A stretch of 64,000 nt of DNA from SZUA-36 sp963774415 (GCA_963774415.1 CAVZEU010000001.1:620001-684000); one strand, 5' to 3'; shown: positions 45,760 to 54,889, counted from the stretch's first letter. Notes: a model not told the origin generated them from the letters alone. Program-made: numbers and translations.

Positions 45760-47097
45760 ATGCCGAAACAACGACGAACCCCCTTTCCAGCCAAGCCGCA
45801 CCGTGCCATCGCCGCGATCGCGCTGCCGGCGATCCTGGCCAATTCCTCGGCGCCGCTGGTCGGGCTCGTGGATACATGGGCCATCGGTCACCTCCCCGGG
45901 GCGGTTTACCTGGCGGCGATCGGCCTGGGCAGCGTGATCTTCAATTTCATCCTGTGGGCGTTCGGCTTCCTGCGCATGGGCACCACGGGCGTCGTGGCGC
46001 AAGCTCGCGGGCAAGGCGATCCCGCACCATTGATCGCACTGGTTTGGCGCAGCATGGCGCTGGCCCTGGGCCTGGGCCTGTTACTGCTCGCTTTCAGGAA
46101 TCCATTACTGAAAGTCGCGTTGCAAGCCCTCGACCCACCGTCCCCGGTCGCTGCGCTGACCTCGGGGTATTACGATGTCCGCATATGGTCGACACCGGCC
46201 TCGCTGTTGAATTACACCGTGGCCGGCGTGCTTTTCGGACTTGCCAGGGCGCGTGCCGTGCTGGTGCAGCAACTGGTTTTGAACATCACGAACGCCGTCC
46301 TCAGCGTCGTCTTCGTCGTCGCCCTCGGCATGGGCGTTAAGGGTGTCGCCCTGGGAACCCTCATCGCCCAATGGCTGGCCACGGCGGTCGGTATCTGGCT
46401 GCTGCTGAGCGTCTTTTCACTGTCGTCTCTGCTCAACGGCCTCAAGGACACGCAGGTCTGGCTGTTCTCGGCTTTCAAACACCTGATCGCCCTCAACGGC
46501 TTCATCTTTGTGCGCACGATCCTGTTGATGCTGGCCTTCTCCCTGATCATGCGCGTCGCCGGTCAGTTGGGCGAGATCGAAATGGCAGCGAGCCACGTCG
46601 TCCTGCAGTACCTCATGTTGATTTCCCTCGGGCTGGACGGCTTCGCCCACGCGGCGGAAGCCCTGGCCGGTTCCGCATGGGGCAACGACAATGTCGGGGA
46701 CTTTCGCCGCTGGGTCCGACTGACGGGAGTCTGGGCTTTATTGGCCAGCATGGTCTATTCCGTCGGCTTCGGGCTGGCCGGGGAGGCCATCACGGCAGTG
46801 CTTACCAATATCGGCGCGGTACGGGATGCGGTGGCGACGATCATGCCTATCGTGACCGTCCTGCCGCTGGTGGCGGTTGCCTGCTACCAGTTCGACGGTG
46901 TCTACATCGGCGCCACGGCAGCCCCTGCAATGCTCGGCACGATGGCCATTGCATTTGCCGTTTACCTGCTGGTATTGCAGCCGCTGACGCTGGCGTACGG
47001 TTTTGCCGGGCTATGGGCCGCGGTACTGATCTTCATGGCGACACGCGGCCTGTCACAGGCGATCTGGTACCCGCGGCTGCTGTCGCGCCTGCGCTGA
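45760..47097 (+). CDS. MATE-family efflux transporter (DinF-like)
   Basis: A 445-residue multidrug and toxic-compound extrusion protein with twelve predicted helices and two homologous halves. The N-terminus (ALPAILANSSAPLVGLVDTWAIGHL) and the QLVLNITNAVLSVVFVVALGMGVKGVALGTLIAQW segment match the DinF branch. The frame is open upstream to 45610 but the start ATG at 45760 fits the first helix. It is divergent from msrP with 133 bases between. Substrate unknown. Confidence 0.9.
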   Translation: MPKQRRTPFPAKPHRAIAAIALPAILANSSAPLVGLVDTWAIGHLPGAVYLAAIGLGSVIFNFILWAFGFLRMGTTGVVAQARGQGDPAPLIALVWRSMALALGLGLLLLAFRNPLLKVALQALDPPSPVAALTSGYYDVRIWSTPASLLNYTVAGVLFGLARARAVLVQQLVLNITNAVLSVVFVVALGMGVKGVALGTLIAQWLATAVGIWLLLSVFSLSSLLNGLKDTQVWLFSAFKHLIALNGFIFVRTILLMLAFSLIMRVAGQLGEIEMAASHVVLQYLMLISLGLDGFAHAAEALAGSAWGNDNVGDFRRWVRLTGVWALLASMVYSVGFGLAGEAITAVLTNIGAVRDAVATIMPIVTVLPLVAVACYQFDGVYIGATAAPAMLGTMAIAFAVYLLVLQPLTLAYGFAGLWAAVLIFMATRGLSQAIWYPRLLSRLR

Positions 47098-47111
47098 GCC
47101 GAGCGGGCAAA

Positions 47112-47150
47112 ACCGCACCCCGGCCGCGAAGCAGCCGGGGTGCGGTCAGC
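47112..47150. terminator. GC hairpin between MATE and OmpA-family genes
   Basis: A 13-bp perfect stem ACCGCACCCCGGC (47112-47124) with its complement (47134-47146) and a nine-base loop. Read on the minus strand it is followed by TTTTGCC, so it is a plausible intrinsic terminator for the OmpA-family gene, and it would also stop the convergent MATE transcript. Confidence 0.7.
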
Positions 47151-47160
47151 GGTTTAGGCG

Positions 47161-48078
47161 TTAATGCCGCAACTCGACACGCCGGTTTGCAGCCCGCCCC
47201 TCGGCGGTGGCGTTATCGGCGAGCGGTTCGGTTTCACCGTAACCTTTCACGGTCAGGTTCGCACGGTCGACCCCGTGCGCGACCAGGTAGTCCGCGACGC
47301 TTTGGGCCCGGCGCTTCGACAGTCCCAGGTTATACGCGGCGGTACCGATACTGTCGGTATGCCCGGCAATCTCCACCTTGAGGTCGGGATGACGTTTCAA
47401 TATCTTGACCGCTGCATCCAGCGTGGCGCTGGAATCGGGTGTCAGCGCGGCGGAATCAAAGGCAAAATTGACGCCTTTCAACTCGTAGGCGCTCGGCAGT
47501 TCGCAACCGTTATCATCAACCGGCGTGCCCTGCGCGGTGCCGGGGCACTTGTCCAGGCGATCGACAACTCCGTCGCCGTCCGTGTCGGGCTCACATCCGT
47601 GCTCGTCGACGGCCGCGCCTGCGGCCGTGCCCGGGCAACGATCGAGGCGGTCCGGGACACCGTCGGCGTCGGCGTCGGGCTCACACCCGTGTTCGTCCAC
47701 GGCGACACCCTTCGGCGTACCCGCGCAGTCATCGAGCCGGTCCACCACGCCGTCGCCGTCGCTGTCGATTTCGCAACCGTTGCTGTCGACCACGCCACCG
47801 GCGGGCGTGCCCGGGCACTTGTCCCTGTAGTTCCGGACTCCGTCGCCATCGGTATCACCCACGGCACAGATCACGCCGCCGACGACGGCACCGCCGGCAG
47901 CGCCGGCGAGGGCGGCATCCTTGTCATCAGTGGCCCCGGCAGCGAGCCCGGCGGCCACGCCGACCGCAGCGCATTTTTTCCAGTCCTGGTACCAGCCCTT
48001 GCTTCCCGGTGTAGATGCGCATGCCCCCAGCACCAATAAAATCACTGTCAGCACGATGCCATTCTTGATATGTTTCAT
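47161..48078 (-). CDS. OmpA-family lipoprotein with thrombospondin type 3 calcium repeats
   Basis: A 305-residue outer-membrane-anchored protein. The signal peptide ends in VLGACAS (lipobox Cys20). Next comes a Gly/Ala-rich segment (GVAAGLAAGATDDKDAALAGAAGGAVVGGVICAV), then four TSP3-like units each with DxDxDGV and CPGTP (residues about 73-195), then a C-terminal OmpA domain (VNFAFDSAALTPDSSATL, AGHTDSIGTAAYNLGLSKRRAQSVADYL) that binds peptidoglycan. The TSP3 repeats likely bind Ca2+. The gene has a strong ribosome site (AGGAGAC). Confidence 0.93.
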   Translation of the reverse strand: MKHIKNGIVLTVILLVLGACASTPGSKGWYQDWKKCAAVGVAAGLAAGATDDKDAALAGAAGGAVVGGVICAVGDTDGDGVRNYRDKCPGTPAGGVVDSNGCEIDSDGDGVVDRLDDCAGTPKGVAVDEHGCEPDADADGVPDRLDRCPGTAAGAAVDEHGCEPDTDGDGVVDRLDKCPGTAQGTPVDDNGCELPSAYELKGVNFAFDSAALTPDSSATLDAAVKILKRHPDLKVEIAGHTDSIGTAAYNLGLSKRRAQSVADYLVAHGVDRANLTVKGYGETEPLADNATAEGRAANRRVELRH

Positions 48079-48359
48079 AACCTGTCTCCTGCGTTGATCC
48101 ACTGACCTTCCGCTCTTTATCTTAGGCCATACGGTTCCCATTTCCCACCCGCTCGGACCGGAGCCGGGCCGGCAGCGGCCCTGCCGCGACAAAAGGCCAC
48201 GCCGGCTTGTCACCGGTACCGACGCCCGGCAGGCACATCGTCTGCACGGAAAGCATCCCTCAGCCCGCGAACGAGGGCCGTCATCGGCGCGCAAGCGGGC
48301 TTTGCGGCGGTATGCTGGCCGGGGCCTCGCTCAATCATTGCAAACGCGGTCCGTTTTTT

Positions 48360-48389
48360 TTGACCGGCTTCAACTTTTACGCCTACAAT
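48360..48389 (+). promoter_or_regulatory. Sigma-70 promoter of the zinc-ribbon gene
   Basis: TTGACC (48360-48365) and TACAAT (48384-48389), 18 bases apart, form a good sigma-70-type promoter, with a start expected near 48396 and a leader of about 33 bases containing AGAGGTG before the gene at 48429. The rest of the 350-base gap (48079-48359) shows no other gene; it is GC-rich and holds the promoter region of the OmpA lipoprotein, which I could not resolve. Confidence 0.6.
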
Positions 48390-48428
48390 GCGTTTTCGTC
48401 CGGTAAACAATACAGAGGTGCGGTGTTT

Positions 48429-48797
48429 ATGAAATGTCCAAAGTGCGAGGGTGAAATGGAGTTGGTCTCATACAAGAGGATCGAAGTGGATCGCTGCACC
48501 TCTTGTGGCGGGCTCTGGTTTCAACCCGATGAATTGCGCGACTTACGCGACGATATCTGGATGGCCGATTACATCATAGACAGCGGCAGCGCGGGTGTCG
48601 GCAAAAAATACAACGCCATGCGTGACTACGATTGCCCGCAGTGCGGTACCAAAATGGAGCAGGAATTCGACGCTGAGCAGCCCCATATCATCTATGAGTC
48701 CTGCCCCGAGGGCCACGGCACGTTCCTCGACGCCGGTGAATTCACCGACATCGTGAAAAAGACCTTCTGGGATAAGTTCAAGCGCGCTCCCAAATAG
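48429..48797 (+). CDS. TFIIB-type zinc-ribbon (zf-TFIIB) protein
   Basis: A 122-residue protein with two zinc-ribbon halves: MKCPKCEGEMELV with DRCTSCGGLWFQPDEL at the N-terminus, and DCPQCGTKMEQEFDAEQPHIIYESCPEGHGTFLDAGEF at the C-terminus. The second ribbon replaces the final cysteine pair by CPEGH, so it may be partly degenerate. Function of this family is unknown. The gene stands alone with its own promoter. Confidence 0.85.
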   Translation: MKCPKCEGEMELVSYKRIEVDRCTSCGGLWFQPDELRDLRDDIWMADYIIDSGSAGVGKKYNAMRDYDCPQCGTKMEQEFDAEQPHIIYESCPEGHGTFLDAGEFTDIVKKTFWDKFKRAPK

Positions 48798-48857
48798 CGC
48801 CGGGGCGGGTCAGGCCGTGCCGAACACCACTGCCGGACTCACCGCTCCCAGACCGGC

Positions 48858-49517
48858 TCAGACAGCCTCGCCGTTCGCGGTCAACAACACTTCCAGCCTG
48901 CCATCCGGCAACAACATCCCCTGGTTGACGTCGAAGCTGGGCAGGAGGTTGACCAGCGTGGCCTGTGTTTTTGGATAGCAGCGTTGCTGCGGGTGCCGGG
49001 ACGGGCGGACCCTGAACATATGGGTTTGCTCCACGCCATAGCGCTGGTTCACGAGCGATGTGTCGAGCGTGCGCAGCGTAAACGCGTGGGCGCGCGTCCC
49101 GGGCCGGATGAACGGCCGTATGGCCTGGTCAAATGCGCGCAACAGGCTGTCGTCAAGATAGTTTGGGAGATCCCAGAACAAGCAGATGTCGAAACGGGTG
49201 CCGGCGGGAATCCTTAGCGCAGCCGTCAACCTGGCCGCCAGTGCGTCTTTATCCAGCGCCTCGGACTGCCTCTCCAGAATCGGGTCGGTAAACATCGAGG
49301 CACAATGCAGACGACACCTGAATCGGGAAAAAAACTCGACCGTCTCCGGCAGCGCCGAACCGGCCTCGAACACCGTCAAACGCTGCTCCGGCTCGACCTT
49401 CTTGAGCAGTTCCGGGAATAGCAGCGATTGCTGGGTCCGCAGCCCGGCCGCCGCGGCGTGCAGCAAGCTGCTGCCCGGCGTGGAGGCAACGGCTCTGTTC
49501 GACGGTGCGACCGGCAT
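48858..49517 (-). CDS. Uncharacterised protein linked to bactofilin
   Basis: A 219-residue soluble protein I do not recognise with certainty. It lacks signal peptide and membrane helices. A Rossmann-like pattern (LTVFEAGSALPETVEFFSRFRCRLHCAS followed by DICLFWDLPNYLDDSLLRAF) suggests a degenerate class I SAM-methyltransferase fold; no intact GxGxG motif is seen. It begins 18 bases after the bactofilin stop in the same direction, so it is likely co-transcribed and may work with the bactofilin scaffold, but this is only context. Confidence 0.6.
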   Translation of the reverse strand: MPVAPSNRAVASTPGSSLLHAAAAGLRTQQSLLFPELLKKVEPEQRLTVFEAGSALPETVEFFSRFRCRLHCASMFTDPILERQSEALDKDALAARLTAALRIPAGTRFDICLFWDLPNYLDDSLLRAFDQAIRPFIRPGTRAHAFTLRTLDTSLVNQRYGVEQTHMFRVRPSRHPQQRCYPKTQATLVNLLPSFDVNQGMLLPDGRLEVLLTANGEAV

Positions 49518-49535
49518 CGGATACTGTCGGCTGAC

Positions 49536-50093
49536 CTAGCTGCCGTTCAGTGAATAACTGCTGCTCTGCTTACCTTTTTCCGATTTCGCTATCTGCGCCG
49601 GATCGGCCGGCTTTTCCGCAACCTTGTCCGTTGCTTTCACAGCCGGGGCGCCGGCCGTGGATTTCGCCGCGTCCCCGGGATCCATGTCAATGCTGCCTTT
49701 GAATATGGCGCCGTCCTCGAGCGTCATCCGCGGTGCGACGATATTGCCCTGCACGTTGCCACTGCTCGAAATGACGACCTTCTCCGTGCCCTTTATATCA
49801 CCACGCACCTTGCCCGCGATCTTGATGACCTTGGCGCTGATATCGGCTTTGACCAGGCCGCTGCGGCCAATCTCCACCTGGTGCGCTTCGACACGAACCT
49901 TACCGTCGACCTTGCCTTCGATAAGCAGATTCTCTTCACCGCTAATATCACCGTTGATATGAATACCCGGGCCAATGTATGCGACCCTGGCATTACTGGC
50001 GGGCTGGCTCGCGGGCGCAGCCTTGCCGGGCTGCGGTTCCGCAGCCGTTTCGCTCAATGGTTCCTGTTTGCCGTTTCTGTGCTTTTCAAACAT
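49536..50093 (-). CDS. Bactofilin (polymer-forming cytoskeletal protein)
   Basis: Bactofilins are polymerising beta-helix scaffolds that organise envelope and cell-shape proteins. The 185-residue product has flexible tails and a central domain of short repeated rungs: YIGPGIHINGDISGEENLLIEGKVDGKV, EIGRSGLVKADISAKVIKIAGKVRGDI and VISSSGNVQGNIVAPRMTLEDGAIFKGSID. The ATG at 50093 (MFEKHRNGKQ) is preferred over the in-frame TTG at 50105. It is upstream of the uncharacterised gene at 48858. Confidence 0.93.
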   Translation of the reverse strand: MFEKHRNGKQEPLSETAAEPQPGKAAPASQPASNARVAYIGPGIHINGDISGEENLLIEGKVDGKVRVEAHQVEIGRSGLVKADISAKVIKIAGKVRGDIKGTEKVVISSSGNVQGNIVAPRMTLEDGAIFKGSIDMDPGDAAKSTAGAPAVKATDKVAEKPADPAQIAKSEKGKQSSSYSLNGS

Positions 50094-50307
50094 AAGATTG
50101 TCCAATAATGGAAGCTGGGCAGACCAGTTTATCAGAGATTTTGGGGTTTTCGCGCATTTTGTTGACCCTGCGCCTTAGTTTCATCAAATCTTTATCCGCC
50201 GCAAAACACGCAAAAGCCCGTCCGCTGGGCCGCTGATTCCGGGCCGCGGTCTTCACTCCGCCGCTGCGCTGGTTTATGGTACACGCCCCGATCCCGGACT
50301 TTCGAAC

Positions 50308-50892
50308 ATGCGCGCATTGAATATTGCTTTGATCCTGGCGCTGGGCCTGTTGGCCGGCGCCTGCCGCCAGTCACCGCATTGGTACGGCAGCGACGTGACC
50401 GGCATGATGCCGGACCTCGCCTTCACTCTGACCGGGACCGATGGCAAGACGGTCACCGCAAAGGACCTCCAGGGCAAGCCGTTGCTGCTGTTTTTCGGGT
50501 TTACGCATTGTCCGGATGTGTGCCCGACCACGTTGGCTCAGTTGAAGGCCGCGATGCTGGCGCTGGGGCCCGACTCGAGCAAAATCAGGGTCGCTTTCGT
50601 CACGGTCGATCCTGGACGTGACACCCCGGCAGCCTTGCGGCGTTATACCGCGGCTTTCGGGCCCTGGTTGATCGGCCTTACGGGCCCGGACGAGGCCCTC
50701 GCCAAGCTGCGGAAAATGTACGGCGTGTACGCCTCGATGCAAGCCGGTGACAACGGCGACGGTTACAACGTCATGCATACGCCCATCGTGTTCGTCTTTG
50801 ACGCCAAAGGCCGCATCCGTCTGTTGATCAAGGACACCAGCAACACGGAGGCCGTCGTATCCGACCTCAGGAACCTCCTCCGCAGCGAGTGA
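50308..50892 (+). CDS. SCO1/SenC/PrrC copper-chaperone-like lipoprotein
   Basis: A 194-residue thioredoxin-fold protein of the SCO family that delivers copper to cytochrome oxidase CuA or serves as a redox sensor. It has a lipoprotein signal (ALGLLAGAC), the copper-binding FTHCPDVCPTTLAQ (CxxxC) and the histidine in VMHTPIVFVFD. No cytochrome oxidase genes are adjacent. It is divergent from the bactofilin gene over 214 bases. Confidence 0.93.
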   Translation: MRALNIALILALGLLAGACRQSPHWYGSDVTGMMPDLAFTLTGTDGKTVTAKDLQGKPLLLFFGFTHCPDVCPTTLAQLKAAMLALGPDSSKIRVAFVTVDPGRDTPAALRRYTAAFGPWLIGLTGPDEALAKLRKMYGVYASMQAGDNGDGYNVMHTPIVFVFDAKGRIRLLIKDTSNTEAVVSDLRNLLRSE

Positions 50893-51111
50893 CGAACGGT
50901 GCGGCGGCAGTGACAACGGGCAGCCATCACCCTGCACCGCCATGGTCCGGCCCCCCGCTGGCACCCGCCTTGCGCGCCGCCTCCGCCGCACATGCCGCGA
51001 CCCCGGCAGCTATGCCATATCCCTGCTGACGGGGAAGCTGCATGAGCGCGCCGCCTTTTTAATAGTGGTAAAATTCGCCTTTACCTGGAAGCACACAGAG
51101 GAACCCAAGCA

Positions 51112-53301
51112 ATGAAACACACACTGCCGCTGGCGCTTGCTTCAGCGCTGGCCCTGAGTACATTCGCATGCTCACAATCGGAAAACGAGAACGGCAAGCC
51201 GGGCAACGACAAGAGCCGGGCAACGACCAAGGAACAAGCCGCAATGCAGGCACCCACCGAGCACGTCAACCCGTTTTTCAAGCCCAGTCCGCTGTTTTTC
51301 AACTACCCCGAGTTCGACAAGATCAAGATCACCGACTACGCGCCGGCGTTCGAGCGCGGGATGGCGGATCACCTGGCGGAAATCAAGGCGATCGCGGAGC
51401 AGACCGAGGCCCCGACGATCGACAATACGCTGGTCCCCCTCGAGCGCTCGGGCCAGCTGCTGGATCGTGTATCGGCCGTATTCTTCAACTTGTCCGCTGC
51501 CGACACCAACGACGAAATGGAGAAGATACGCAGCGAAATGGCGCCCAAGCTTGCCGCGCACCAGGACGAGATATTTCTGAACAGCGAGCTTTTCGCACGG
51601 ATCCAGGCGCTGTACGAGCAGCGTGACAGTCTCGGCCTGGACCCCGAAACGCACCGCCTGGTGGAGGAAACCTACAGGAATTTCGTTCGCGCCGGCGCCA
51701 AGCTGTCTGCCGAAGACAAGGAAAAACTGAAGGCCATGAATACCGAACTGGCCAGTCTCAAGACCACCTTCAGCCAGAATGTGCTGAATGAGGTCAACGC
51801 CTCGGCCGTCGAGGTCGATGACCGGGCCAAGCTCGACGGGATGTCCGAGGCCAATATCAACGCCGCGGCAACGGCGGCCAAGAAAAGAGACATGCAGGGA
51901 AAATACCTGATCGCGCTGCTCAACACGACGCAGCAACCGCCATTGACCAACCTGAAGGACCGCGCCCTGCGTCAACGAATCATGGAAGCCTCCCTGGCGC
52001 GTGGCAGCCACGGCGGCCCTTACGACAACCGCGCGACCCTCGCCCGGATCATCGAGCTACGTGCGCAGCGCGCGCAATTGCTGGGTTACAAAAACCACGC
52101 GGCTTACCGTCTTGAAAACCAGACCGCGCACACGACCACCGCCGTCAACGACATGCTCGCCAAGCTGACGCCGCCGGCAGTGGCCAACGCCAGAAGCGAG
52201 GCGGCCGACCTGCAAAAAGTCATCGACGCCGACGGCAAGGATTTCCAGCTGCAGTCCTGGGACTGGAACTTCTACGCCGAAAAACTGCGCAAGCAACGCT
52301 ATGACTTCGACGAAGCCCAAATGAAACCGTATTTTGAAATGAACAACGTGCTGCAAAAAGGCGTCTTCTTTGCCGCCAACCGGCTCTATGGACTGACCTT
52401 CAAGGAGCGCCATGACCTGCCGGTATACAACCCCGATGTGCGCGTATTCGAGGTCTTCGACGCCGACGGCAGCCCGCTGGCCCTGTTCATCATGGATTAC
52501 TTTGCGCGCCCGTCCAAGAATGGCGGCGCCTGGATGAACGCCTACGTCACGCAATCCAAGCTTCTTGGCAAGCACCCGGTCGTCGCCAATCACCTGAATA
52601 TCACCAAGCCGCCAGAGGGCGAACCCGTGCTGCTGACTTTCGACGAAGTCAAGACGATGTTTCACGAGTTCGGGCATGCCCTGCACGGCATGTTCTCGAA
52701 CGTCGAGTACCCGTCCCTCGCTGGCACCAACGTACCCCGCGACTTTGTCGAATTCCCGTCCCAGTTCAACGAGAACTGGGCCACCTGGCCGGAGGTTCTG
52801 GCCAACTACGCGGTTCATTACAAAACCGGTCAGCCGCTGCCCAAGGAATTGATGGACAAGATACTTGCGACACAGAAATTCAACCAGGGTTACGCCACGA
52901 CGGAATACCTGGCCGCGGCATTGCTGGACCAGGCCTGGCACCAACTGTCCCCGGAACAGGTGCCCGGTACCGACGGCGTGCTGGCCTTTGAAGCGGATGC
53001 GCTCAAAAATGCCGGTGTGGCGCTCAACGCGGTCCCGCCGCGGTACCGCAGCACTTATTTCTCTCACATCATGGGCGGGTATTCGGCCGGCTACTATGCC
53101 TACATCTGGAGTGAAGTACTGGACGTGGACTCATTCGAGTGGTTCAAGCAACACGGCGGTTTGACGCACGCCAACGGCGACTTTTTCCGCAAAACCGTGC
53201 TCTCCAGGGGCAATTCCGAGGACCCCATGGCTCAATTCAAGGCATTCACGGGCCGCGGTCCCTATATCGAACCGTTGCTGGAGCGCCGCGGTCTCAACTA
53301 G
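51112..53301 (+). CDS. M3-family zinc oligopeptidase, Dcp-like lipoprotein
   Basis: A 729-residue peptidyl-dipeptidase/oligopeptidase. The metal site HEFGHALHGMFS (HExxH) is at about residue 518, with the third ligand expected downstream in the ENWATWPEV-like region. The N-terminus looks like a lipoprotein signal (ALALSTFACS), followed by a charged linker (SENENGKPGNDKSRATTKEQ). It degrades peptides, probably in the periplasm, and resembles Dcp (681 residues in E. coli). The stop codon lies within the terminal repeat of the downstream MITE-like element. Confidence 0.92.
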   Translation: MKHTLPLALASALALSTFACSQSENENGKPGNDKSRATTKEQAAMQAPTEHVNPFFKPSPLFFNYPEFDKIKITDYAPAFERGMADHLAEIKAIAEQTEAPTIDNTLVPLERSGQLLDRVSAVFFNLSAADTNDEMEKIRSEMAPKLAAHQDEIFLNSELFARIQALYEQRDSLGLDPETHRLVEETYRNFVRAGAKLSAEDKEKLKAMNTELASLKTTFSQNVLNEVNASAVEVDDRAKLDGMSEANINAAATAAKKRDMQGKYLIALLNTTQQPPLTNLKDRALRQRIMEASLARGSHGGPYDNRATLARIIELRAQRAQLLGYKNHAAYRLENQTAHTTTAVNDMLAKLTPPAVANARSEAADLQKVIDADGKDFQLQSWDWNFYAEKLRKQRYDFDEAQMKPYFEMNNVLQKGVFFAANRLYGLTFKERHDLPVYNPDVRVFEVFDADGSPLALFIMDYFARPSKNGGAWMNAYVTQSKLLGKHPVVANHLNITKPPEGEPVLLTFDEVKTMFHEFGHALHGMFSNVEYPSLAGTNVPRDFVEFPSQFNENWATWPEVLANYAVHYKTGQPLPKELMDKILATQKFNQGYATTEYLAAALLDQAWHQLSPEQVPGTDGVLAFEADALKNAGVALNAVPPRYRSTYFSHIMGGYSAGYYAYIWSEVLDVDSFEWFKQHGGLTHANGDFFRKTVLSRGNSEDPMAQFKAFTGRGPYIEPLLERRGLN

Positions 53302-53827
53302 CCCGGATATTGCAGCAGCATCCCGGATGCTGCTGCAGAACAGGTGCGGCTGGGCGCCGGGCTGGACTGAGAGCCATAGCCAAAGCTATAGGGCCAGAAA
53401 AGGCTTGCCAGGTCACCGCGTTGCCGCCCCAAATGGTTCCAGGCAAGATGCCCGGAGTGTCGTTTGGTGGTTCCAAATAAACGACGGGCAACGACGCATG
53501 GGGCCATTTGGAGCCGCAACCCGCAGGGACGGGTCCCATTTTGTCCACTACTGCGTCTCTCTTCACTTTGGTATTCATAATACCAGTCGTTCATCGTTCC
53601 TTGTCGTGGGCAAAATGTGTTCCCGGCGCGGCGATCTGGCAAGCCTTTTCTGGCCCTGTTGGAGGGAAGCCCAAGCCCAAGTGTGCCTGGACAAGGCAGG
53701 GCCGGGATAGATCGCTGGCCAGTTACAATGTGTACCCTGGAATAAATTTGATAAATCGTCATTCTACTTTGTGAATTCATCAGTTTATGGTGAGGCCAGT
53801 GGCCGGCTGGTGCAATATCCGGGCTAG
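53298..53827. mobile_element. MITE-like element with terminal and nested internal inverted repeats
   Basis: The ends CTAGCCCGGATATTGCA (53298-53314) and its perfect reverse complement (53811-53827) bound a 530-base block with no convincing gene. With one mismatch the repeat extends to 22 bases. The outer CTAG on both sides may be the target-site duplication. Inside are a 27-base near-perfect palindrome (53311-53337), a perfect 22-bp inverted repeat (53390-53411 with 53636-53657) and several stem-loops (for example 53459-53485). The insertion touches the stop codon of the peptidase. It resembles a non-autonomous transposon; the parent transposase family is unknown. Confidence 0.7.
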
Positions 53828-53858
53828 CCCGCGCCGGAGCGCCAGGGCCGCCAGCCAT

Positions 53859-53900
53859 AAAAAAAGCCCGGCCAGGCCGCGTGCCTGGCCGGGCTTTCTT
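53859..53900 (-). terminator. Terminator of the cold-shock gene
   Basis: A 14-bp perfect stem (53864-53877 and 53883-53896) with a CGCGT loop is flanked by an A-run on the left and TTTCTT on the right. It therefore works as a rho-independent terminator in both directions: for the cold-shock gene on the minus strand (TTTTTTT tail) and less strongly for plus-strand transcripts. Confidence 0.88.
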
Positions 53901-53908
53901 GCAAAGCG

Positions 53909-54118
53909 CTACAGCGGTGTAACGTTCTCTGCCTGCGGTCCTTTCAGACCCTCGCCGACAGTAAACTCGACCTGCTGTCCCTCTTTGAGGGTCTTGCGGC
54001 CTTCTCCGACGATTTGACGGAAATGCACGAAAACATCGCGCTCACCCTCGCGGGAGATGAAGCCGAAACCCTTTTCGTCATTGAACCATTTTACGGTACC
54101 AGTGATCTTGTCTGACAT
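53909..54118 (-). CDS. Cold-shock protein, CspA family
   Basis: A 69-residue nucleic-acid-binding OB-fold protein: TGTVKWFNDEKGFGFIS contains RNP1 and DVFVHFRQI RNP2, then the typical EGQQVEFTVGEGLKGPQAENVTPL end. It melts RNA structures, and cold-shock or constitutive paralogues cannot be told apart. The frame is open to 54235, but the ATG at 54118 matches the family. The AT-rich leader suggests a long 5' UTR as in cspA. Confidence 0.95.
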   Translation of the reverse strand: MSDKITGTVKWFNDEKGFGFISREGERDVFVHFRQIVGEGRKTLKEGQQVEFTVGEGLKGPQAENVTPL

Positions 54119-54390
54119 TGTAATTAACTCACTATATATAGTTGATGAACCGTCTTTCGACGGCGACTGTGCTGTAGCAGAACGGGACCGGGGTATATCT
54201 GGATGGGAAGCAAAACAACCGAACCGAATAAACACTCAATCACACGCTGCAAGCTGGCAGCGGCTATATTCTACATCGAACGACGCTAATATACCATATG
54301 AATACATGTATTTGCCGTGCCGTTAGCTGCCGGCACCGCCGCTGCCGGGGGCGTCCCCACTGCCGCTTTTAGCGGTCCCGGTACGCCCCG
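54119..54390 (-). promoter_or_regulatory. Long AT-rich leader of the cold-shock gene
   Basis: Between the cold-shock start and the Lrp-gene 3' end are 272 bases without a gene. It contains the palindrome ACTATATATAGT (54131-54142) shortly upstream of the start. Low GC near the start and length are typical of cspA-type thermoregulated leaders; the far end (54310-54390) has GC hairpins that may end the divergent or lrp transcripts. No specific -35/-10 pair was convincing. Confidence 0.4.
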
Positions 54391-54876
54391 TCAACCAACT
54401 TGCAGCGGCAGCGCGGTCGTGTACTTCACCCGGCGCAGGGCAAAACTCGAGCTGGCGGAAAGCACGCTGGGATGATGCAGGATTTGGGTGTTGAGGAAAT
54501 CGTTATACGAGCGCATGTCCCGCGAAATGATCTGCAAGATATAGTCGCGCTCACCTGAAACCGAAAAGCACTCCATCACTTCGGACAGTTCTTGCACATG
54601 CGCCTCGAACGAATGGCGGATTGCGTCCGAATGCTCAACCATGGTGACAGACAGCAACACGTGGATCTGCAATCCCAGCGCTTCCGGGTTCAAAATCGCC
54701 ACCTGGGCGTCGATGATACCCCGCTCCTCCAATTCGCGGATGCGTCGCCAGACCGACGTACGCGACAGTCCGGAACGGTCCGCCAGGTCAATCTGGCTGA
54801 TCCGGGTGTCCGTTTGCAGTGCCCCGAGCAGCTTGCAATCCGCGGCGGATAAGTCCATTCGAATGATCCCCATCAA
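54391..54876 (-). CDS. Lrp/AsnC-family transcriptional regulator (copy 2)
   Basis: A 161-residue regulator with the N-terminal helix-turn-helix (LSAADCKLLGALQTDTRISQIDLADRSGLSRTSVWRRIREL) and the RAM domain (IHVLLSVTMVEHSD, VMECFSVSGERDYILQIISRD). The start may be the third Met (54858, MDLSAAD). It is divergent from hppD and likely regulates it, perhaps responding to tyrosine or phenylalanine, as in known pairings of Lrp-like genes with hppD. Confidence 0.92.
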   Translation of the reverse strand: MMGIIRMDLSAADCKLLGALQTDTRISQIDLADRSGLSRTSVWRRIRELEERGIIDAQVAILNPEALGLQIHVLLSVTMVEHSDAIRHSFEAHVQELSEVMECFSVSGERDYILQIISRDMRSYNDFLNTQILHHPSVLSASSSFALRRVKYTTALPLQVG

Positions 54877-54889
54877 TTTTCATATCGAT

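Noticed and set aside
53298..53858. 186-codon minus-strand open frame covering the MITE-like block
   Set aside because: It spans both terminal repeats and internal palindromes, uses unlikely residues and has no recognisable domain; it is a product of the repeat structure.
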